Shown: piece after piece, positions 1 to 8,642 of the stretch | How positions within the stretch are numbered: position 1 is the first letter of the stretch | Layout: every line of letters starts with the position of its first letter | Source of the DNA: an uncultured Eubacteriales bacterium | GTDB lineage: Bacteria; Bacillota; Clostridia; Peptostreptococcales; Anaerovoracaceae | Length of the DNA: 50,596 nt | Direction: 5' to 3' | Assembly (NCBI GenBank): GCA_910583765.1 | Contig: CAJTYS010000028.1 | Coordinates: 1-50,596 of the forward strand | Position numbers and translations under genes: made by a program | The notes under the pieces: generated by a model | The model's input: only the letters and a program-made list of their open reading frames with translations | Database searches by the model: none | What the model was told of the DNA's origin: nothing

Positions 1-2
1 TG

Positions 3-524
3 GAGGGAAGCGAGATCTATTTGGAACTGTCGATTCCAAACACCGAGATCCAGTCTATTTACCAGCGTTCCATCGCAACCTGGTTCGACCAGAGGATGAA
101 GAAAACAGATCGAAGCGCGTTGATCAAGGCTTTGGAGGAGGGGGATTGCGAAACGGCGGAAACCTTTCTCTCCCAGCAACTCATGGACAGCATCAGTTAT
201 TTTGACTACGCTGAGCAATATTATCACGGGTTCATGACGGGATTGCTTTCGGGAGCGGGGAATTACAGCGTTTTCTCGAACAGGGAAAGCGGATCTGGCA
301 GGCCGGATCTGATCCTGACCGAGCGAAAATTCATGGGAAAGGCAATGGTGCTGGAATTAAAGATCGCCCAGAAGTTCACTGACATGGAAGCCAAGTGCAA
401 AGAAGCCCTGGAGCAGATGGAAGCGCGGCAGTACGCGCGGCCGCTGATGGATGACGGTTATCGTCCGATCCTACGATATGCTGTCTGCTTTTTTAAGAAA
501 GGGTGCATTGTGCGGAACGGATAA
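3..524 (+). CDS. C-terminal part of a PD-(D/E)XK nuclease-superfamily protein (AAA-ATPase/DUF1703 type), 5' truncated by window
   Basis: The reading frame is open back to the window edge, so the TTG at 21 is probably not a real start and this is the 3' end of a longer gene. The visible part has the spacing GRPDLIL (near residue 95 of the visible part) followed by VLELKIA, which is the D-x(n)-ExK core of the PD-(D/E)XK nuclease fold. This fold forms the C-terminal domain of many proteins annotated as AAA-ATPase-like / DUF1703 in Clostridia and Bacteroidetes. Those proteins are usually around 500-600 aa with an N-terminal ATPase-like domain, which would lie upstream of the window. Their substrate is not established and many are thought to be mobile or selfish genes. 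The family call is from motif and general resemblance; the function is uncertain. Confidence 0.7.
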   Translation, partial: EGSEIYLELSIPNTEIQSIYQRSIATWFDQRMKKTDRSALIKALEEGDCETAETFLSQQLMDSISYFDYAEQYYHGFMTGLLSGAGNYSVFSNRESGSGRPDLILTERKFMGKAMVLELKIAQKFTDMEAKCKEALEQMEARQYARPLMDDGYRPILRYAVCFFKKGCIVRNG

Positions 525-576
525 CGAACGGTTCGGCGCGCCATCCTTCGCAGGGCAGCCCCGTTTTATTTTAGCC

Positions 577-605
577 TTGCAAGACTGTCTGATTTTGGAT
601 ATAAT
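577..605 (+). promoter_or_regulatory. sigma-A promoter for the ABC-F gene
   Basis: TTGCAA (577-582), a 17-nt spacer and a perfect TATAAT (600-605), placed 33 nt before the start codon of the ABC-F gene, which has its own AAGGAG ribosome binding site. This indicates that the ABC-F gene is transcribed separately from the upstream nuclease-like gene. Confidence 0.75.
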
Positions 606-637
606 CTCATAGACAACGACACAGCAAGGAGTTTTTT

Positions 638-2194
638 ATGAGTATTTTAACAGTTCAGCATTTGTCTCACGGCTTTGGAGACAGGGCCATTTTCAATGAT
701 GTTTCCTTTCGGCTGCTAAAGGGCGAACACGTAGGCCTGGTAGGGGCCAATGGAGAAGGAAAATCCACATTTATCAATATTATCACCGGAAAACTGATGC
801 CTGATGAAGGGGAAATTCAGTGGGCAAAAAATTGCAGGGTAGGCTGTTTGGATCAGCATGCGGTTTTAGAAAAGGGCATGACTCTGCGGGACGTATTGAA
901 ATCAGCGTTTGCCTGGCTCTTTGACATGGAAGCCAGGATGAACCAGATCTGCGACATGCTGGGGACTGCGGGCGAGTCAGAAATGGAAGCGCTGATGGAA
1001 GAACTAGGCGAGATTCAGGACCTGCTGACAATGCATGATTTTTACGTGATCGACGCCAAGGTAGAGGAAGTGGGCAGGGCTTTGGGCCTCACGGACATTG
1101 GCCTGGACAAAGACGTGGCGGATCTTTCGGGAGGGCAGCGGACAAAAGCTCTGCTTGCCAAGCTGCTGCTGGAAAAACCGGATATCCTGCTGCTGGACGA
1201 GCCCACCAATTATTTGGACGAGGAGCACATCCAGTGGCTGAAACGCTATTTGCTGGAATATGAAAACGCTTTTGTGCTGATCTCCCATGACATCCCGTTC
1301 CTCAACAGCGTCATTAACCTGGTGTATCATATGGAAAATCAGGAGCTGAATCGCTATGTGGGGGATTACGACAAGTTCCAGGAAGTCCATGCGGCGAAAA
1401 AGGCCCAGCTGGAAGCTGCGTACAAGCGGCAGCAGCAGGAGATCAGTGAGCTAAAGGATTTTGTGGCCAGAAACAAGGCACGGGTGGCCACTCGAAACAT
1501 GGCCATGTCCCGGCAGAAAAAGCTGGACAACATGGAGCTTATCGAGCTGGCGGCGGAAAAGCCAAAGCCAGAATTTCACTTCCAAAAAGGCAGAACATCT
1601 GGCAAAGTGTTGTTTGAAACCAGTCAGCTGGTGATCGGTTATGAAGAGCCTTTGTCAAAACCTTTGGACCTTCGCATGGAGCGGGGGCAGAAGGTGGCGC
1701 TCATTGGAGCCAATGGGATCGGCAAGACCACGCTTTTGAAAAGCATCCTCGGTTTGCTTCCTGCCCTTTCCGGGAAGTGTGAACTGGGAGATTACCTGGA
1801 GATCGGATATTTTGAGCAGGAGATGCCTCAGGGAAACACCAACACCTGCATTGAAGAAATGTGGAATGAGTTTCCTGGCTGGAACCAGTTCGAGGTGCGG
1901 GCAGCCCTTGCCAAATGCGGATTGACCACCAAGCACATTGAAAGCCAGGTGCGGGTATTGAGCGGCGGCGAACAGGCCAAAGTCCGGCTGTGCAAGCTGA
2001 TCAACAGGGCAAGCAACCTCCTGCTGCTGGACGAGCCCACCAACCATTTGGACGTGGACGCGAAGGCGGAATTGAAGCGGGCGCTGATCGAATATAAAGG
2101 AAGCCTTCTCATCATCTGCCACGAGCCAGAGTTTTATCAGGATGTGGTGACGGACGTGTGGGACTGCGGGCAGTGGACCACGAAGCTGCTATGA
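638..2194 (+). CDS. ABC-F family ATPase (YbiT/YkpA-like, ribosome-associated)
   Basis: 518-aa soluble protein with two complete nucleotide-binding domains and no membrane segments, the architecture of the ABC-F family. These proteins act on the ribosomal E site as translation factors or antibiotic-resistance factors. First domain: Walker A GANGEGKST (residues 36-44), signature LSGGQ (about 163), Walker B LLLDEPTNYLD (about 184). Second domain: GANGIGKTT (about 354), signature LSGGE, then LLLLDEPTNHLD. The two domains are joined by a charged helical linker (about 250-290) that corresponds to the P-site tRNA interaction motif. The length and the long insertion in the first domain fit the YbiT-type housekeeping subgroup better than the resistance subgroups, but the two cannot be separated without a tree. 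Monocistronic, with promoter at 577-605 and RBS AAGGAG. Confidence 0.9.
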   Translation: MSILTVQHLSHGFGDRAIFNDVSFRLLKGEHVGLVGANGEGKSTFINIITGKLMPDEGEIQWAKNCRVGCLDQHAVLEKGMTLRDVLKSAFAWLFDMEARMNQICDMLGTAGESEMEALMEELGEIQDLLTMHDFYVIDAKVEEVGRALGLTDIGLDKDVADLSGGQRTKALLAKLLLEKPDILLLDEPTNYLDEEHIQWLKRYLLEYENAFVLISHDIPFLNSVINLVYHMENQELNRYVGDYDKFQEVHAAKKAQLEAAYKRQQQEISELKDFVARNKARVATRNMAMSRQKKLDNMELIELAAEKPKPEFHFQKGRTSGKVLFETSQLVIGYEEPLSKPLDLRMERGQKVALIGANGIGKTTLLKSILGLLPALSGKCELGDYLEIGYFEQEMPQGNTNTCIEEMWNEFPGWNQFEVRAALAKCGLTTKHIESQVRVLSGGEQAKVRLCKLINRASNLLLLDEPTNHLDVDAKAELKRALIEYKGSLLIICHEPEFYQDVVTDVWDCGQWTTKLL

Positions 2195-2213
2195 GATCAG
2201 GATGCCATTTGGA

Positions 2214-2234
2214 GCCTGCTCCTTGCCAGCAGGC
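2214..2234 (+). terminator. possible stem-loop after the ABC-F gene
   Basis: Perfect 7-bp stem GCCTGCT / AGCAGGC with a 7-nt loop, 20 nt after the stop codon of the ABC-F gene. It lacks a clear T tract, so it may be a 3' end stabiliser or a weak terminator. The remaining 2235-2403 has no gene that I can support; it contains only a short imperfect direct repeat of GCTGGTTCGC near 2342-2370. Confidence 0.35.
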
Positions 2235-2403
2235 ATTTGAAGGTGGAGTCTCGGGGATTTCATCAAGCGCAGGGGAGCTGGCAGTATGCGCTGAGCCTTA
2301 CCAATTTTGAGGTCAAGCAAATGTTTCGCCGGAGGGTCCACGGCTGGTTCGCGGATGAGGCAGCTGGTTCGCAGATGATGCGATGCCGCGTGATATAACG
2401 GAT

Positions 2404-3051
2404 TTATCCAAGCAAATCCAGCAGGTCCGCTGCCTCTTCAATGGTGAATTTTGGACCATCTGGTCCGTCTTTTTCCTCTTTTGTGACAGCCAGCGCCCAG
2501 CCAACCAGCACAGGATCCACGCCTGCGTTTTTTGCGCAGCGCATGTCGAACATGGTGTCTCCCAGCATCATGCTTTTTTCTGGCAGAGATCCCAGCCGTT
2601 TCAGCGCGATATTGATGGGTTCGGGATCCGGCTTATGCTTCGTTGTGTCATCTGCCGTGACGATCACGTCAAAATAAGAGGCAAGCCCGTATTTTTCCAA
2701 CCCCTGCATGGTGGTTTTTCGCAGTCGGGAAGTCACTAAGCCTACTTTGTAATCTCTTTTTTTCAACTCCTGCAGCAGCTCCCGTATGCCAGGGAACACA
2801 TCGATCAGCTCGCCGAAATTGTCATAGTGATAGCTGCGGTACACCTCCACCGCCTCCTGCACAGGGACATCGGGGAACAAATATTTGATGGTGGTTTCCA
2901 AAGGCTCTCCAAAAGTGCTGATGATCTTTTCCACATCCTGTTCCCTGTTTCTCAGAGTGCGGAAGGTGTGCTGCCAGGACTGGATGATCACATTGTTGGT
3001 GTCCATCACTGTGCCGTCAAAATCAAATAATATGGTGTCGTATTTGCTCAT
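2404..3051 (-). CDS. HAD-family phosphatase, PpaX/Gph-like
   Basis: 215 aa, the usual size of PpaX pyrophosphatase or phosphoglycolate phosphatase. Haloacid dehalogenase motifs are in order: motif I DFDGTVMDT (nucleophile Asp10, acid/base Asp12), a helical cap domain (about 20-85), motif II Ser/Thr in GLVTSR (about 105), motif III Lys in KHKPDPEP, and motif IV GDTMFDM. Members hydrolyse small phosphate esters or pyrophosphate in the cytoplasm; in Firmicutes PpaX removes pyrophosphate formed by HPr(Ser-P) dephosphorylation. Substrate assignment within the family is uncertain. The gene lies alone on the minus strand between two plus-strand genes, with an AGGAG-containing ribosome binding site before the ATG. 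Confidence 0.85.
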   Translation of the reverse strand: MSKYDTILFDFDGTVMDTNNVIIQSWQHTFRTLRNREQDVEKIISTFGEPLETTIKYLFPDVPVQEAVEVYRSYHYDNFGELIDVFPGIRELLQELKKRDYKVGLVTSRLRKTTMQGLEKYGLASYFDVIVTADDTTKHKPDPEPINIALKRLGSLPEKSMMLGDTMFDMRCAKNAGVDPVLVGWALAVTKEEKDGPDGPKFTIEEAADLLDLLG

Positions 3052-3140
3052 TGCTCGTCTCCTTTGCTATGCTGCCTCTCTATTATAGGCTGTCAGAGGC
3101 GGTTTGGCAATGGAAACCAGCGATTCTGCGAATTTTCCTC

Positions 3141-3169
3141 TTGAAACCGCAGAGAATATATGGTAATAT
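3141..3169 (+). promoter_or_regulatory. promoter of the rimP-nusA-infB operon
   Basis: TTGAAA (3141-3146), 17-nt spacer, TAATAT (3164-3169) preceded by TG at 3161-3162, giving an extended -10 of the form TGGTAATAT. A TATAAT in a shifted register overlaps at 3167-3172. The same TGGTAATAT box occurs in the rpsO promoter, which suggests similar promoter design for the translation genes. Confidence 0.65.
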
Positions 3170-3202
3170 AATAAAGTACGATAGAACCAGATGGTAAGTA
3201 GC

Positions 3203-3255
3203 AAGAGTGGGCAGAACCCACTCTTTCATTATGTTGCCCGTATCGCGGGATACGG
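3203..3255 (+). promoter_or_regulatory. rimP leader: two consecutive RNA hairpins
   Basis: First hairpin: AAGAGTGGG (3203-3211) / CCCACTCTT (3217-3225), 9 perfect base pairs with a 5-nt loop, followed by TTCATT rather than a full T tract. Second hairpin: CCGTATC (3238-3244) / GATACGG (3249-3255), 7 base pairs with a GCGG loop, ending only a few bases before the rimP ribosome binding site AGAGGAGAA. The pair lies between the promoter and the start codon, so it is transcribed. It could be an attenuator or a translational control element; no experimental class is claimed. Confidence 0.55.
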
Positions 3256-3273
3256 CCATGCAGAGGAGAACAA

Positions 3274-3753
3274 ATGGCAAAAAAACAGGTAAAAGAAATC
3301 GTAGAAGAACTGCTTCGGGACTTTTTAGCAGAAAACAACTATGAATTGTACAACGTGGAATTCATAAAAGAGGGCAGAGACTGGTTCCTCCGAGTTTATG
3401 TGGATAAACTCCAAGACGGGGAAGACGCCTGGATCAGCACCCAAGACTGCGAAAACGTCAGTCGTTTCCTCAGCGAAAAGCTGGACGAAACCGACCCGAT
3501 TCCACAGAACTATTACCTGGAGGTTTCCTCGCCAGGGCTGGATCGGGCACTATTAAAAGAAGAACACTACATCCGATTTACCGGAGAACCCGTAGAGGTC
3601 AAACTTTACCAGCCGGTAGACGGCAGGAAGCAGATCAACGGCATCCTGAAAGGTTTAAAAGATGAAACAGTTTTTGTCACAGACCAACAAAACAAGACAT
3701 GGGAATTACCGCTGCGGCAGATCGCTAAAACGAAGCTGGCAGTTGTTTTCTAA
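3274..3753 (+). CDS. rimP: ribosome maturation factor RimP
   Basis: 159 aa, the usual length of RimP, which assists 30S subunit maturation. The N-terminal alpha/beta domain carries the family signature around YNVEFIKEGRDWFLRVYVD (residues 28-46). The diagnostic YYLEVSSPGLDRAL stretch is at about 80-93, followed by the SH3-like C-terminal domain. It is the first gene of the rimP-nusA-rnpM-ylxQ-infB-rbfA operon, with 23 nt to nusA. The start ATG has an AGAGGAGAA ribosome binding site. Confidence 0.97.
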   Translation: MAKKQVKEIVEELLRDFLAENNYELYNVEFIKEGRDWFLRVYVDKLQDGEDAWISTQDCENVSRFLSEKLDETDPIPQNYYLEVSSPGLDRALLKEEHYIRFTGEPVEVKLYQPVDGRKQINGILKGLKDETVFVTDQQNKTWELPLRQIAKTKLAVVF

Positions 3754-3776
3754 AGTTAAGGAGGAAGAGAGAAAAC

Positions 3777-5144
3777 ATGAACAGAGAATTTATAGACGCT
3801 ATCGATGCGCTTGAAAAGGAGAAAGACATCTCAAAGGACATTCTCATAGATGCTATCGAATCAGCGTTGGTATCAGCATATAAAAAGAATTACGGGACTT
3901 CTCAAAACGTGCGCGTCAACATTGACAGAGATGAAGGCGACATTGACGTGTTCATGCAAAAGGACGTGGTAGAAGAAGTCGAAGACGACATGATCGAGAT
4001 TTCTCTGGAGGAAGCTCTGGAAATCGACCCTCGCTACGAGGCGGGGGACGTGGTGGAATACCAGGTCACTCCAAGGGATTTCGGACGGATCGCCGCCCAG
4101 ACCGCCAAACAGGTAGTGGTCCAGCGGATCAGAGAAGCGGAACGGGGCATGATCTTCGATGATTATATCACCAGACAAGGAGAAATCATCACCGGAACCG
4201 TTCAGCGGATCAGCAATGAAACGATCTTCGTCAATATTGGAAAGGCAGAAGGCATCCTGGCGGCCACAGAGCGGGTGCCGGGAGAAAAATACGACATCAA
4301 CGAGCGGATCAAAGTTTACATCATGGACGTGAAAAAGACCACCAAAGGACCGCAGGTGTTCCTGTCCCGATCCCATCCAGGACTGGTAAAGCGGCTCTTT
4401 GAGCTGGAAGTGCCGGAAATCGAAGACGGCATCGTGGAAATCAAGAGCATTGCCAGAGAAGCGGGTTCCAGGACAAAGATCGCTGTTTACACAGAGGATG
4501 AAACCGTGGATCCAGTGGGAGCCTGCGTGGGAACGAGAGGAAACAGAGTCCAGAACATTGTAGATGAACTGTTTGGCGAAAAGATTGACATCATTACTTG
4601 GAGCGAAGAGCCGGAGACGCTGATCAGCAACGTCCTCAGTCCGGCAAAAGTCGAAAAAGTGATCATAGATGAGGAAGAAAAGGCAGCCACCGTGATTGTG
4701 CCCGATTACCAGCTGTCCCTGGCCATTGGCAAGGAAGGGCAGAACGTAAGACTAGCTGCCAAACTCTGCGGATGGAAGATCGACATCAAGAGCCATACCA
4801 AGTATTTCGAGGAGCCAGTGCCAGAGATAGACGATGAACCGGAATATGAAGAGGAACTGGCAGAAACCTATGGGGATGAAGGAGAACCTATTGAAGAATA
4901 CGCAGATGAAGGGGAATACGAAGGTGAACCCATTAAAGAGTACGGAAACGAAGCCGAATATGAAGAGAGACCGGTAGAAGAATCAGAAGAGGAAGAAGAA
5001 CCAGCGGGCGAGCATGACAGCGAGCCAGAGCTGGCAGGCGAACCGGAACAAGCATGGGAATCCCAGCAGGAAGAAATGGATCAAGAACCAGCCGCCCAGT
5101 ACGAAGATGGCCTGGGAGAGGAGATCATTGAAATTGAAGAATAA
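3777..5144 (+). CDS. nusA: transcription termination/antitermination factor NusA with long acidic tail
   Basis: 455 aa. The N-terminal RNA-polymerase-binding domain (1-125), S1 domain (about 133-200) and two KH domains follow in the standard order; the KH cores are VGTRGNRVQ (about 250) and AIGKEGQNV (about 317). NusA binds RNA polymerase and nascent RNA and modulates pausing, termination and antitermination. Relative to the roughly 350-370 aa core found in Firmicutes, this protein has an extra tail of about 110 residues. The tail is almost entirely Glu/Asp/Tyr/Pro and contains imperfect repeats of the type GEPIEEYxDEGEYE. The tail is in frame and uses the same codon style as the core. Within the rimP operon. 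Confidence 0.96.
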   Translation: MNREFIDAIDALEKEKDISKDILIDAIESALVSAYKKNYGTSQNVRVNIDRDEGDIDVFMQKDVVEEVEDDMIEISLEEALEIDPRYEAGDVVEYQVTPRDFGRIAAQTAKQVVVQRIREAERGMIFDDYITRQGEIITGTVQRISNETIFVNIGKAEGILAATERVPGEKYDINERIKVYIMDVKKTTKGPQVFLSRSHPGLVKRLFELEVPEIEDGIVEIKSIAREAGSRTKIAVYTEDETVDPVGACVGTRGNRVQNIVDELFGEKIDIITWSEEPETLISNVLSPAKVEKVIIDEEEKAATVIVPDYQLSLAIGKEGQNVRLAAKLCGWKIDIKSHTKYFEEPVPEIDDEPEYEEELAETYGDEGEPIEEYADEGEYEGEPIKEYGNEAEYEERPVEESEEEEEPAGEHDSEPELAGEPEQAWESQQEEMDQEPAAQYEDGLGEEIIEIEE

Positions 5145-5421
5145 TCGGAACAAGGGTGTGAAAAAAATACCCATGAGGAGATGCGTGGGCTGCATGGAAT
5201 CAAAACCGAAAAAAGAGCTGATCCGGATCGCGGGATACGAAGGCGCCGTGACCTTAGATCCTACTGGAAAAGCAAAAGGAAGAGGCGTTTACCTCTGCCC
5301 CAGCAGCGAATGCCTGGAAAAGGCGAAAAAGAAAAGGGCTCTTGCCAGAAGCCTGGGAATGGAGATTGACCCCGGGCAGATGGAAAAATTGTTCGAGGAC
5401 ATAGCCAGCTATGAGAAGTAA
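5128..5421 (+). CDS. rnpM: RNase P modulator RnpM (YlxR)
   Basis: Small basic protein with the YlxR fold: the motif MRRCVGC, then KKELIRIA, the conserved GRGVYLCPS segment and a C-terminal helix. YlxR/RnpM binds RNA and was described as an RNase P inhibitor in Bacillus. The start is ambiguous. A TTG at 5128 follows the strong sequence GGGAGAGGAG at the right distance and overlaps the nusA end by 17 nt, which suggests translational coupling. A GTG at 5158 would give the shorter VKKIPMRRC start typical of homologues but has a poor ribosome binding site. The end overlaps the start of ylxQ by 11 nt. Confidence 0.92.
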   Translation: MKLKNNRNKGVKKIPMRRCVGCMESKPKKELIRIAGYEGAVTLDPTGKAKGRGVYLCPSSECLEKAKKKRALARSLGMEIDPGQMEKLFEDIASYEK

Positions 5422-5719
5422 GCTGCACAGCTACCTTGGTTTCGCAAGAAAATCACGGAACCTAGTGACCGGCTACAACACATGTGTGCTGGCCATGAAG
5501 AAAAAGAGAATCAAATTATTGATCGTTGCTGAGGATATATCGGAAAACACTGGAAGTAAAATAGAAAAAGAAGCAAAGAAACATCAGGTGCCCTGCAGAG
5601 TGTATGGGAAGAGTGAGGAATTATCACAGATGGCAGGAACCGGAGGAAGATCCATCTTTGGAATCACGGATCAGAACTTTGCAGAAGTTATTTTAAAAGA
5701 AATCGACAAGGATGGATGA
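5411..5719 (+). CDS. ylxQ: L7Ae-family RNA-binding protein YlxQ
   Basis: 102 aa, a complete L7Ae/L30e/S12e/Gadd45-type fold. The N-terminal YLGFARKSRNLVTGYN and the central KLLIVAEDISENTGSKI match the ribosomal L7Ae-like YlxQ family found between rnpM and infB in Firmicutes. Members bind kink-turn-like RNA; the exact cellular target is not settled. Starts inside the 3' end of rnpM and ends 23 nt before infB. Confidence 0.93.
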   Translation: MRSKLHSYLGFARKSRNLVTGYNTCVLAMKKKRIKLLIVAEDISENTGSKIEKEAKKHQVPCRVYGKSEELSQMAGTGGRSIFGITDQNFAEVILKEIDKDG

Positions 5720-5741
5720 ACGGAAAAGGAGGAGGTCAACT

Positions 5742-8633
5742 ATGAAAATACATGAACTGGCCAAGCAACTAGACATGGATTCAAAAGATGTGCTGGAAAA
5801 AGCCCAATCAATGGGAATCGTAGTCAAGGACAAAGACAGCACATTGGAAGATCTGGATGCCACTGCGGTAAAAAACACGATCCTGAGGAGCAAAAGCGGA
5901 GCAGAAACAAAGATCGTGAAAGCGGCGCCTAAGAAAAAGGAAAAGACCGCAGGAAAAAAAGCAAAGATGGAGGAGCCAAAGGTAACGGTAAAAGCAGCGA
6001 AAATCGCGCTTCCAGTCCAGCAGAAATCGCCGAAGCAGCATCCGGCAAAGCATGCGGAACGGACTGTCACCCAAAAGCCGCCTGTGGGAAAACCAGTAGT
6101 GCCAAAAGACCTGGAAAACAGGCCAAAACCGCCTGTGGGAAAACCAGTGGTTTCCAAAGAACTGGAAGAAAGAAGCAAGAAGGCCCAGGAAGAGCGGCCT
6201 GCCGCGGCCTCCCAGAAGGCCCAAAATCCGCAGAGCGCTCCGGCGCAGTCCGCCCCAGCAGCTCAGAGCGCGCAAAAGCCAGCGGCGACAAAGGAAACAA
6301 AAGAAGCAAAACCAAAGGCAGCAGAGTCTGCGGCGCAGCAGAAAAAGCAGGAAAAACCGCAGCCTGAAAAGCCGGCGGCAAAACCTGTGATCCGTCAGGA
6401 ACGGCTGAAGATCATTAAGAAAGCCTCCGAAGTACACGAAGAAGAACGGATCGCCAGGGAAAAACGGGAAAAAGCCGCGGCAGCAAGAGCCGCGGAAAAG
6501 AAAGCTGCCGGAGAAAGAGGCGACCGGCCGCGCAGGGATAACAGAGACCGAGACGGCGGCAGAGGCGGCAGGAGAGACCGAGATGGCAGCAGACCGCAGA
6601 GGAGAGACGGCGGCCAGGGCAATCAGGGCGGCCAGGGCGGAAACCGGCCAGCCAGAAAAGACCGGCCTTCCGAAACCATCATGGAAAAGCCAGCTTCCCA
6701 CAAAAAAGGCAACAAAGCCAAGGACAAAGAGCGGGATAAGTTCGCCAAGCTGGAACGCGGCGGCAAAAAGACTGGAAAGCCGCAGCCAACTCGTTCTTTG
6801 GAAAAGAAGACTCGGGTGAAAAAGCAGAACAAGCCAAAGCCAGCTCCAGAACCAGAAACAGAAGTAGCCGCATTGCCTGCTGGAACCATTGTCATCAATG
6901 TTCCAATCACAGTAGCTGGGCTTTCTGAACAGATCCAAGTATCTGTTTCCCAGATCATCATGACCTTGATGAAGATGGGAGTCATGGCAAACGTGAATCA
7001 GAACGTGGACGAAGACACAGTGATGCTGCTGGCAGAAGAGCTGGGAGTAAGCGTTGTCATCGGCAAAGTAGAAGAGGAAGAGGAAGAAGAAGGTCTGGAA
7101 ACATTTGAAGACAAAGAAGAAGATCTGCAGCCAAGACCTCCGATCATCACTGTCATGGGCCACGTTGACCACGGTAAAACCTCCCTGCTGGACGCGATCA
7201 GAAAGACAAACGTGACAGCTTCCGAATCAGGCGGCATCACCCAGCACATCGGTGCGTCCGAAGTAGAGATCAATGGGCAGAAAATCGTGTTCCTGGACAC
7301 ACCGGGACATGAGGCCTTTACCGCTATGCGGGCAAGAGGCGCGCATACCACGGATATCGCAGTGCTGGTAGTGGCGGCGGATGACAGCGTGAAACCGCAG
7401 ACCATCGAATCCATCAGTCATGCCAAGGCCGCGGGAGTGCCGATCATCGTTGCTATTAACAAAATGGATAAACCAGGCGCGAATCCGGACATTGTCAAGA
7501 AAGACCTGGCAGAGCAAGGCGTTCTAGTAGAAGACTGGGGCGGAGACGTGATCAGCGTGCCGGTTTCCGCGAAAACAGGAGATGGTATCGTGAACCTGCT
7601 GGAAATGATCTTGCTGCAGGCGGAAGTCCTGGAACTGAAAGCCAACCCAGACAGACTGGCCATGGGAACTGTCCTGGAAGCAAGACTGGACAAGGCAAAA
7701 GGTCCGGTGGCCAGCCTTCTGGTCATGAACGGCACCTTAAAATCCGGCATGAGCGTAGTAGCGGGAACTTGTTCTGGTAAGATTCGTCTCATGACCAATC
7801 ACAAGGGCGAAAAAATCAGACTGGCAAAACCAGCCACAGCCGTGGAGATTCTGGGTCTCACAGAAGTTCCTCACGCAGGTGACGAATTCAACGCGGTCAA
7901 AGAAGACCGCATTGCCAGAGAGATCGCGGAAAACAGGAGAGAAAAGAAGCGGGAAGAAGTTTTGGCAAGAAACTCCAGCACCACTTTGGAAGAACTGTTC
8001 TCTCAGATCCAGGAAGGCGAAGTCAAAGAATTGAACCTGATCATCAAGGGAGACGTGCAGGGTTCCGTGGGAGCCATCGTTTCTTCCCTGGAAAAGCTAT
8101 CCGCGGAAAACGTGCGGGTAAAGATCGTCCACACTGGCGTAGGCGCGGTGACAGAATCCGACGTCATGCTGGCTGGCACTTCCGATGCCATTATCATCGG
8201 CTTTAACGTCAGACCGAGCACGACAGTCACGGCCATGGCGGAAAGAGACAACATCCAGATCAGGACTTATAGAGTCATCTACGATATCATTGATGATGTG
8301 GAAAACGCCATGAAGGGCATGCTGGATCCTGAATTTAAAGAAGTGGTTCTGGGAACAGTAGAAATAAGGAACACATTCAAAGTCCCTGGCGTGGGCATTG
8401 TAGGCGGCGCGTATGTCACAGACGGAAAAGTCATGCGCAATGCGCAGGTCAGACTGGTACGGGACGGCATTGTGATCCACGAAGGGAAGATCGCTTCTCT
8501 CAAACGATTCAAAGATGATGCCAGAGAAGTGGCCCAAGGCTACGAATGCGGGATCGGCATTGAAAATTACAACGACATCAAGGAAGGCGACGTGATCGAA
8601 TGCTTCCAGATGGAGGAGATCAAACGAGATTAG
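5742..8633 (+). CDS. infB: translation initiation factor IF-2
   Basis: 963 aa. The start ATG at 5742 is chosen because of the strong AAAGGAGGAGGT just upstream and the typical IF-2 N-terminus MKIHELAKQL; an upstream in-frame ATG at 5712 lacks this. The N-terminal domain (1-50) is followed by about 330 residues of Lys/Ala/Glu/Pro and then Arg/Gly-rich linker with an internal duplication, PPVGKPVV-x-K-x-LE-x-R, near residues 113-140. The GTPase domain begins near 466 with GHVDHGKTS (G1), then GGITQHIGA (G2), DTPGHEAF (G3) and NKMDKP (G4). Domains II, III and the fMet-tRNA-binding domain IV follow. IF-2 brings initiator tRNA to the 30S subunit and promotes subunit joining. Confidence 0.97.
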   Translation: MKIHELAKQLDMDSKDVLEKAQSMGIVVKDKDSTLEDLDATAVKNTILRSKSGAETKIVKAAPKKKEKTAGKKAKMEEPKVTVKAAKIALPVQQKSPKQHPAKHAERTVTQKPPVGKPVVPKDLENRPKPPVGKPVVSKELEERSKKAQEERPAAASQKAQNPQSAPAQSAPAAQSAQKPAATKETKEAKPKAAESAAQQKKQEKPQPEKPAAKPVIRQERLKIIKKASEVHEEERIAREKREKAAAARAAEKKAAGERGDRPRRDNRDRDGGRGGRRDRDGSRPQRRDGGQGNQGGQGGNRPARKDRPSETIMEKPASHKKGNKAKDKERDKFAKLERGGKKTGKPQPTRSLEKKTRVKKQNKPKPAPEPETEVAALPAGTIVINVPITVAGLSEQIQVSVSQIIMTLMKMGVMANVNQNVDEDTVMLLAEELGVSVVIGKVEEEEEEEGLETFEDKEEDLQPRPPIITVMGHVDHGKTSLLDAIRKTNVTASESGGITQHIGASEVEINGQKIVFLDTPGHEAFTAMRARGAHTTDIAVLVVAADDSVKPQTIESISHAKAAGVPIIVAINKMDKPGANPDIVKKDLAEQGVLVEDWGGDVISVPVSAKTGDGIVNLLEMILLQAEVLELKANPDRLAMGTVLEARLDKAKGPVASLLVMNGTLKSGMSVVAGTCSGKIRLMTNHKGEKIRLAKPATAVEILGLTEVPHAGDEFNAVKEDRIAREIAENRREKKREEVLARNSSTTLEELFSQIQEGEVKELNLIIKGDVQGSVGAIVSSLEKLSAENVRVKIVHTGVGAVTESDVMLAGTSDAIIIGFNVRPSTTVTAMAERDNIQIRTYRVIYDIIDDVENAMKGMLDPEFKEVVLGTVEIRNTFKVPGVGIVGGAYVTDGKVMRNAQVRLVRDGIVIHEGKIASLKRFKDDAREVAQGYECGIGIENYNDIKEGDVIECFQMEEIKRD

Positions 8634-8642
8634 GAGAAGGAT

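Noticed and set aside
2383..2739. Plus-strand frame opposite the HAD phosphatase
   Set aside because: Cys/His-rich antisense shadow of a clear HAD gene.
5808..7172. Long open frame on the minus strand opposite infB (454 codons)
   Set aside because: It mirrors the low-complexity, Lys/Glu-rich infB linker and has Phe/Leu/Ser-rich composition with no ribosome binding site; infB is unambiguous on the other strand.
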